Positions 57,626 through 64,000 of a stretch of DNA of 64,000 bases are shown piece after piece; the first letter of the stretch is position 1, and each line of letters begins with the position of its first letter. Position numbers and translations under genes: made by a program. The stretch is from NCBI GenBank assembly GCA_030063045.1, contig JAQSEB010000203.1, positions 248,001-312,000 of the forward strand, read 5' to 3'. The notes beneath the pieces were generated by a model. That model ran no database searches. It worked only from the letters and a program-made list of their open reading frames with translations, and was not told where the DNA came from. This stretch comes from Pratylenchus scribneri (Eukaryota > Nematoda > Chromadorea > Rhabditida > Pratylenchidae).

Positions 57626-57984
57626 TGTCAAATTTTGACTTGACTGACTGTGACTTTTTCCCAAGACGAACGAAATAAACGAATATTTACTTTAATTTTA
57701 TTCCAATTTCCAAATTATGTGAATAAATTCAATTTGTTCGGAACGAATGAATAAAGCAATGGGTCTTTTTTGAATGAGTGGAAAAAAGTGAGCCCAATCG
57801 CCGTTATTTGCCTCTTTTTGAATAGAAGGAAAAATTGCCCAAAGGCGTAGGCAAAAAACGGTGATTCGGCTGACAATTCATGGATAGAAAATGGCAAAAG
57901 GGAGGCACAAAATTTTGACATTAATAAATAAAATTGGTTAACAAAAATGGAAACAAAATTCAAAGATCGGGATAAATCCCGACA
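57626..57984 (-). repeat. BEL 5' LTR
   Basis: 359 bases, identical to the LTR at 47429-47787. It should carry the promoter for the element transcript, which runs on the minus strand. Confidence 0.95.
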
Positions 57985-58398
57985 GTATATGTCACAGATC
58001 ACTTTGACCATTGTTTGATTGTTTTTGTGATTCACAAATCACTTTGACCATTGTTTGATTGTTTTTGTATATGTCACAGATCACTTTGACCATTGTTTGA
58101 TTGTTTTTGTATATGTCACAGATCACTTTGACCATTGTTTGATTGTTTTTGTGATTCACAAATCACTTTGACCATTGTTTGATTGTTTTTGTGATTCACA
58201 AATCACTTTGACCATTGTTTGATTGTTTTTGTATATGTCACAGATCACTTTGACCATTGTTTGATTGTTTTTGTATATGTCACAGATCACTTTGACCATT
58301 GTTTGATTGTTTTTGTATATGTCACAGATCACTTTGACCATTGTTTGATTGTTTTTGTGATTCACAAATCACTTTGACCATTGTTTGATTGTTTTGAT
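57985..58398. repeat. 40/42 bp minisatellite, right part
   Basis: About ten units of the same repeat as 47307-47428, mixing the 42-base (GTATATGTCACAGAT) and 40-base (GATTCACAAAT) variants. On the minus strand the 42-base units give a repeated NNQTMVKVICDIYK frame, which the 40-base units break, so it is unlikely to be coding. Confidence 0.9.
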
Positions 58399-58969
58399 GG
58401 ACTAGATTAATCATTTCTTGATCATATTTTGTTTGATTTATTTGTATTAATTCAATCATTATTATCTTGCCCAAATAATCTATTTCAGCGACAGATAAAC
58501 TTAATTCATTGGAGCTTTTCATTAAGTAAAAGATTGGTTGGACATGTTAATTGTTTAGAATGTTTTCGGCAGGAATAACCTCATCATTTTGTATTTTTAG
58601 CAACAATTTATTCTTGCATACAGTCCTTCTGTATAGATGAATATTTGAGAATTCCTGCAATGTCCCCAGTCTGGTGGTGTGGTGGTCTCTAGTGTAAGGA
58701 ATAAGGATACGACTTTTCCATATCCGTATTCGGCATATCCGCTGGGTTTCATATCATATCCATCCGTATCCGCACCCTATTTTTTCCTTATTCGTCCGTC
58801 CATATCCTATCTAGAGGTGTTGTTTAAATCCGGAACCTAGCCAACCTTATACAAAACATATCATTAAACCTAAATCCAACTATTTAGAACCCAAATACTA
58901 TATTTTTACGATTAAAAATGCTATAAATTTATTTAATTTTTGGATATAATGTGAAATTGTATGGTGGAT

Positions 58970-59331
58970 GGACAATTGGGCACCGGACAATTGGGCACCA
59001 GCCTAATATGGAAAATTGGGCACGGACAATTGGGCACTAGTATAATATGGAAAATTGGGCACGGACAATTGGGCACAAGCGGACAATTGGGCACCATATT
59101 AAAAATTTCATTATTTTTTTAAGTAGGGGCTTAGGGTTAGGGCTAGGTTTAGGGTTTAGGTTAGGGTTCGGAGCATGGGGAACGATGGGGAAGTCAAACA
59201 GCGCTTTAATCCATACCAAATAATTTAAACTATTTTCTATTGTGGTGCCCAATTGTCCGATTGTGCCAAATTGTCCGTGCCCAATTTTCCATATTATACT
59301 AGTGCCCAATTGTCCGGTGCCCAATTGTCCG
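58970..59331. repeat. Foldback element built of GGACAATTGGGCAC repeats, telomere-like core
   Basis: Both arms consist of GGACAATTGGGCACC iterations in opposite orientation, sharing ATATGGAAAATTGGGCACGG. The centre (59124-59170) is a TTAGGGTTAGGG-like run. No target duplication is clear. Confidence 0.7.
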
Positions 59332-60430
59332 GTAAACAAATTGTATAGTGCTTGGCTCAGATGCATAGATTGAGTTATAAAATATATGTTTTATTGGCCT
59401 AAATATAAACTTTCTTACTGACTCGTTTTCTACCGGTCAGCTTTCCTAGCTGACCAGTTTTTCCTACAAATTTTCCTTACTGACCAGTTTTCCTCACCGA
59501 CCAATTTTCTGAAAACAGGCTAAAACCAAGCTTTCATTGGGTTGACCTGTAGGTTTTTCGATGATGGAAGCTTATCGGCATATTGGATATAATCCAAACG
59601 CAGTACTTTAATTTAAACTGAAAAAATTCTAAAAACTATTTTGTTTTGTTTGGCACCTTGGGATTTTCGTCATATTTTATTCGGCATTTTGAAACTTGAG
59701 GCGCTAATTTGTTTACTTTGCGATTTTAAGCACCTTTTGTTTGGCATTTTGGGACTTGCGGCATTGTGTTGTTTGCTAAATTGGGACATTTTTTGAGTTA
59801 TTTGTCAACAGCAGGTGCCCATTTTACTCGGTGTCAATGGTCATATCCACTCCAATTTAAATTGACTTTTATTTAATTTTTTATTAAATCCAAAAATCAT
59901 CATAATTTACTAAATAAGAATTTTCTTCTTTTTCTTTATGAATGTAGGGAGCGGGTTTATATGCACGGAAAATCGCAAAATATGTGCATATATAATATAT
60001 ATGCATGGTAAAATGGTCGAAATATGCACCAAAAAGGGCAAAATATACACACGTAGGCACAAAATTGAGTTGATTTTTTGATATTTAAAGTCAAAAAATG
60101 ATAAAAAAATTTTATTAAACGCAAAAATTAAACATTTCATTGCTAAAAATTAAAAAAATATGAATTACCAAAAAATTTTTGTGTTGAAAAATATATGTTG
60201 AATTTTCGACCCATATGGGGGACCCTTAATTTTTTAAGAAAAAATTTTCCCTTTTATTTTCTACAAATTTTCTATTCAAATTAAAGAAATTTCACCGAAA
60301 ACACTATTCTATAAATTTTTTTCCAAAAAATTAACAGAATAAAAATTTTTTCTAAAAATTTTGAAATTTATATTAAAAATTGGCAAAAATTCTCGAATTT
60401 TGGGAAAATATGCACCAAAAATGGAGTGAC
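59332..60430. other. Intergenic, nothing recognised
   Basis: AT-rich with short repeats (TTTCCTTACTGACCAG around 59400-59500, TTTGGCATTTTGGGACTTG around 59640-59770). No gene was supported. Confidence 0.4.
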
Positions 60431-60666
60431 AAATTCCCAGCATTTTCCCGAATTATCCATAAAGTCGGGTTCATTATCCTCTTCCTCCTCCTCAAAATCA
60501 GAATTCATTTGTACTTCTTCATCATAATCATCATCATCATCTTCCACTTCATCATCTTCTATTGCTTCTTCTTAATCATCTAATAAAATTAAATTTAATT
60601 AAAATTAATATCAATTTTACCATTATTATCAATGCGAATATTTTTACAGCCAGCATCTAAATTCAT
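60431..60666 (-). pseudogene. Truncated copy of FLYWCH-like gene (5' part)
   Basis: On the minus strand it matches the start (ATG at 60666, MNLDAGCKNIRIDNN), first intron, acidic tract and the beginning of domain 1 (DFMDNSGKCWEF) of the 17-25 kb paralogues. The frame has a TAA two codons into exon 2 (60572-60574) and the similarity ends at about 60431. Confidence 0.8.
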
Positions 60667-60826
60667 TTTGCTCAAAAATTTATCCTTTTAATAGAAAATA
60701 ATGGAAATATTCAATGATAAAACTCTTTAATTAAATCTGATTGAAATGTGAAAAAATTTACTGAAATTAGAAATTTAAAAAATTAATTATTATCTGGATA
60801 TAAGAATAAGAAGCAAATAAAAATAG

Positions 60827-60846
60827 TCAATAAAAAGCCAAGCCTA
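60827..60846 (-). promoter_or_regulatory. Conserved upstream block retained by the pseudogene
   Basis: On the minus strand TAGGCTTGGCTTTTTATTGA lies about 160 bases before the pseudogene start, matching the blocks before genes 1 and 2. The promoter region was therefore copied with the coding part. Confidence 0.45.
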
Positions 60847-60918
60847 TTAATTGAATGGAAAGGGCGTCAATTGGTGGAGAAAAGTCTGCAATGAATAAGT
60901 TTTATTCCTCTCCATAAA

Positions 60919-61083
60919 TTGTGGCCCTATATTAACTCAAACATATGGCCCAAATATTCAAGTTCCCAGCAGCAGCAGCATAATATTGATTCGCAATTTA
61001 TATTTTCCCGAAATCGAATGGAATTGGATTTGGGTGAAATACTCGCTATTGCAAAAAATTTTAAATTTGAACAAAAATCAAAT
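60919..61083 (+). other. Candidate upstream exon of the F-box gene
   Basis: Open stretch ending at a good donor (AAT|GTAAGA) in phase 0, compatible with the exon at 61759. It contains a Ser/Gln run and ATG at 61018. It could be the true first exon of the F-box gene, but the intron would be about 670 bp. Confidence 0.35.
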
Positions 61084-61758
61084 GTAAGAATTTGGAATTT
61101 GGTTCAGTGAATTAATAATTACCTAAAATTTAATATAAAAATTCATTTTAAAATAATGCCTTAATCCGTGATTTCAATAGGCGGTATATAATTTATTTAT
61201 AAAAATTGTGGTAAAGGATATTTATAAACAAAATGCTTTTAAGCTTAAAAGAAAACATTTTTAATTCATATTTTACTTATTTTTTACCATTAGATATTTT
61301 GGTTATGCTTCTATAATTGCGAGAGTGAGCATAGGATGGGAAATAGTATATATGAGAGAATTAATGACATTGGCATTGGCAATGGGATTGGCATTTGCAT
61401 ATGTACACTTATTTGGTCACTAAGCAGTAGGCACTATGCTCTCTCTACTGGAACTGGCGTCAATAATTTGCAATCAATATTTCTATCTTAATGTGAAAAT
61501 GGCCATTTCCTCCAATATTAACTCGCCATAAAATCGAATAATGGTTTATTAAAAAATATCAAAGTACTATATAGCAATTAAATTAATATAAAATTCTTGT
61601 AATTATTTATTCATTCTTGAGAAAATTAATTTGCCCATAATGTAAAAAAGGAAAGACAAGCGCGCAAATAAAAAAAAAACAAAATAGCCGATTTAATATA
61701 AAATTAGAGTAAATAAAAATTATTATTTTTTACAAACTTTTATTTTAAGATCATCAAT

Positions 61759-64000
61759 ATGAAATTCCAAATAGCTGAGGACGACTTGGTACAAATTTTC
61801 ACCTTCTTCAGCCGTCCTCAACTCATTCGACTTGAACATGTCCATTCCTATTTTTACAATCTCATCCACTATTATTTTGCCGAAAAACCGTATGCCGAAA
61901 CAAATGTGATAATTTTTGTTAGCAAAGATGGTAAGAGAAAAGAAGAAAATAATTTTGTTGGCCATCAAAAACAACAACAACAACAACTTTGGGCAATAAT
62001 TTTCATAACTGATTGGATCCAACCGCATGCGGTACATCAATTGCAGAATAATAATACAATTGGCAAATTTATGCATTGGCTGGGCATTCCTGCATCGTAT
62101 AGAGTGAGTAGAGGCTTATTGAAATTTTTTGAAAATTTGAGTAGCTGATAATAGGAATTAAATTTATATTTTTGATAAATCTATAAATATTAATGAATTA
62201 AAAATTTTTTTCAAGAAAAATTTTTCCAGTACTCACAATTACAAATTATTCTAAATTTGAAGTTTTTAAAATAATTTTCAATAAAATAATTTAAATCAAC
62301 CATTTTCAAAATAAAATCAATTTTTTCATTATTTTTTTCCTGTATTAGCAAAATTTTAATTTTTATAAATTTTTTCAAAAATTGTAAAAATCATCAAAAC
62401 ATTGATAAAATATGAGAATTGATAAAAATGACCAATAAATATCGAAATATTAATGTTAAAATATTGATTAATATTGACATAAAAGTTTCATGAAAATCAA
62501 TTAAAACACTGATAAAAACATGTTTTTCTTGAATTTCAAGCTTTTTTCTTAAATAATATATTGAATCCTGTCCCTTTCCTACCTTACCTGCGAAAATGGT
62601 CATTTTGACAATCCATTTCGTTCATTCAGGTCGATGAAGATGTAATTGCAATGAAAAAATGCCATCGAATTGTGGAAATTTTCCAACATGGAGCTCATCA
62701 AAATTGCTATCCTTCGGATTGGTCGTTGTGCACAAATGATTATCATAATCATGGCCAAGTAGAAGTGGCTAAATTTCAGCATATTGCACACTTCGATGAG
62801 GACAAAAATGATTTGTTGGAAATAGAAAAAAGCTACAAAATTAGACATTTGTAAGTAAATAATATAAATATCATTAAAAGTAAAAATAGTAGCCCGAAAA
62901 GTGGCAAAAAACCATGAAAATAGACAGGGGTCATTTATCTACAGTTTCTCAATAGAAACCGTGCAAATTTAATCGTATCCTCAATGGTGCAAATAAAAAA
63001 TTTTAATTTGAAATAAAATTTTTATTTATATATTTATCCAATTTTCAATAGTACCTTCCCATTATTTGAGGGGACAAGGTCAATATGTGGGGAGCAAGCA
63101 GGGTCATTATCTAGGTCGCCGCCATTTAATTTTCCCTATTTGCCTCCCACCCCCATATTGAATTTGTCCTTCAAATAATAGGAATGAACCTAGCAGATTT
63201 TGAATTTACAAGATTTCATTTTAAAATTGATTTGATTAATTTGCATTTAAAATTGGTTCCTAAGGCAAATAATTTATCAAATAATGCGTATCGACAAGAT
63301 CTATCGATTTGCATATGGTTGATATTCTAGGAATTACTGAACCGTTATAACCATTTCGCCATTTACGATACTATTTTCGCCATTTTTAATGTTTTCGCCA
63401 AATAAAATATTTCCAATTTGATAATATAATTTTATTCATATTCAGTTATTATGAGGAATTTGGCGAATCGCCATTTAGGAGGATTCGACACTTTTTGGAA
63501 GCAAAAATCCCATTGGTCCAAGACAATAATACAGAAGGCCGTCATCTGCTATTGAAGCATCTAGATTTGCCCTTTATTCGGATTAAAAATTTTAAAATTC
63601 TCAATGATGATTTTGACGAATATAAAAACGAAGAAATTTGCAATGATAGAGCCACTGATTTATCAAAACAGGTATTATATAATCAATCGTAAAGCGGATC
63701 AATTGAATATTTTATAAGCTTTTACAAGGATTTAAAATATTTTCCATCCTGTAAATTTGTGAAAATGGTCCCAAAAATTAATTCAGCTCTTCAGCACGCT
63801 TGAACACATTTTCATGCCCGATGAATATCTCGAAGGCAAGCCATCAACCATATTTTCACCAGCCAATCTGTGCATTGATATGCCAACTATGTCAAAATTA
63901 TTTTGCTTCTCTAAAGAATCCTCTCCAGCAGGAACCTATAATACCCAAGAAAGGGCTTCAAATTTATTCCGACAAATGGCAATTTCTTGTCGCCACATTC
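61759..64000 (+). CDS. F-box protein, partial (runs off right edge)
   Basis: Exons 61759-62103, 62630-62850, 63446-63671 and 63787 to the window end join in phase (0, 2, 0), about 335 residues so far. Residues 2-45 look like a nematode F-box (EDDLVQIFTFFSRPQLIRLE), which would bind Skp1 in an SCF ubiquitin ligase. After a poly-Gln run the rest is mixed with several His/Cys residues and no second domain I recognise; it may be an F-box-associated region. ATG at 61759 is the nearest start; an upstream exon at 60919-61083 is possible. Confidence 0.65.

Larger units (their letters stand above)
47429..57984 (-). mobile_element. Complete BEL/Pao LTR retrotransposon with glycoprotein (env-like) region, 10,556 bp
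   Basis: Identical 359 bp LTRs (47429-47787 and 57626-57984; TGTCAAA...CCCGACA on the plus strand) bound the element, flanked by a 5-base duplication GTATA (47424-47428 and 57985-57989). On the minus strand the order is 5' LTR, primer-binding site, a Pro/Gln/Arg-rich leader frame, one 3064-codon gag-pro-pol-glycoprotein frame, and 3' LTR. LTR identity and the open frame indicate a very recent insertion. It landed inside a minisatellite. It has the layout of an endogenous retrovirus-like BEL element. Confidence 0.95.

Noticed and set aside
58156..58365. Repeated 14-residue frame on the minus strand
   Set aside because: It exists only because 42-base units are a multiple of three; 40-base units break it and there is no start or context.
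57985..58398. CRISPR-like array
   Set aside because: Units are contiguous tandem repeats without unique spacers, in a eukaryotic genome.

Overview
The window is eukaryotic nuclear DNA and reads as nematode, probably a tylenchid/clade IV worm. The reasons are AT-rich sequence (GC is about 30% by eye), many introns of 40-60 bp ending in TTTCAG, a PBC-class homeobox gene, expanded F-box/SPRY and FLYWCH-like families, many small signal-peptide proteins, and a BEL/Pao element with a phlebovirus-like glycoprotein module. The species cannot be named from the sequence. Gene models below were built by hand from splice signals; unless stated otherwise every exon junction is GT-AG and keeps the reading phase. 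Layout: 1-9 kb holds a partial left-edge gene, an F-box/SPRY gene (+), a ten-exon secreted protein (-) and a 104-residue secreted Cys-rich protein (-). At 10-16 kb lies a GC-rich hAT-like element, then a PBC homeobox gene whose exons continue in phase into a CBP/p300-like tail, with a 431 bp hAT-like MITE sitting in one tail exon. At 17-25 kb are three tandem paralogues built from four FLYWCH-like zinc-finger domains, one domain per exon; two broken copies lie at 38.8 and 60.5 kb. At 25-37 kb are three related C2H2 zinc-finger genes (-). Two of them begin with a signal-peptide exon, so they encode putatively secreted zinc-finger proteins; the third has lost that end. This region also holds a small secreted protein gene and several inverted-repeat elements. 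At 38-46 kb are a basic secreted protein (+), an unidentified multi-exon gene (-) and a secreted coiled-coil protein (-). At 47.4-58.0 kb sits a complete 10,556 bp BEL/Pao retrotransposon (-) with identical 359 bp LTRs and a GTATA target duplication, inserted in a 40/42 bp minisatellite. From 58 to 64 kb there is repeat-rich DNA and an F-box gene (+) that runs off the right edge. Themes: secreted proteins of possible effector type, locally duplicated zinc-finger families, and dense non-autonomous DNA elements that have repeatedly landed in or beside genes.
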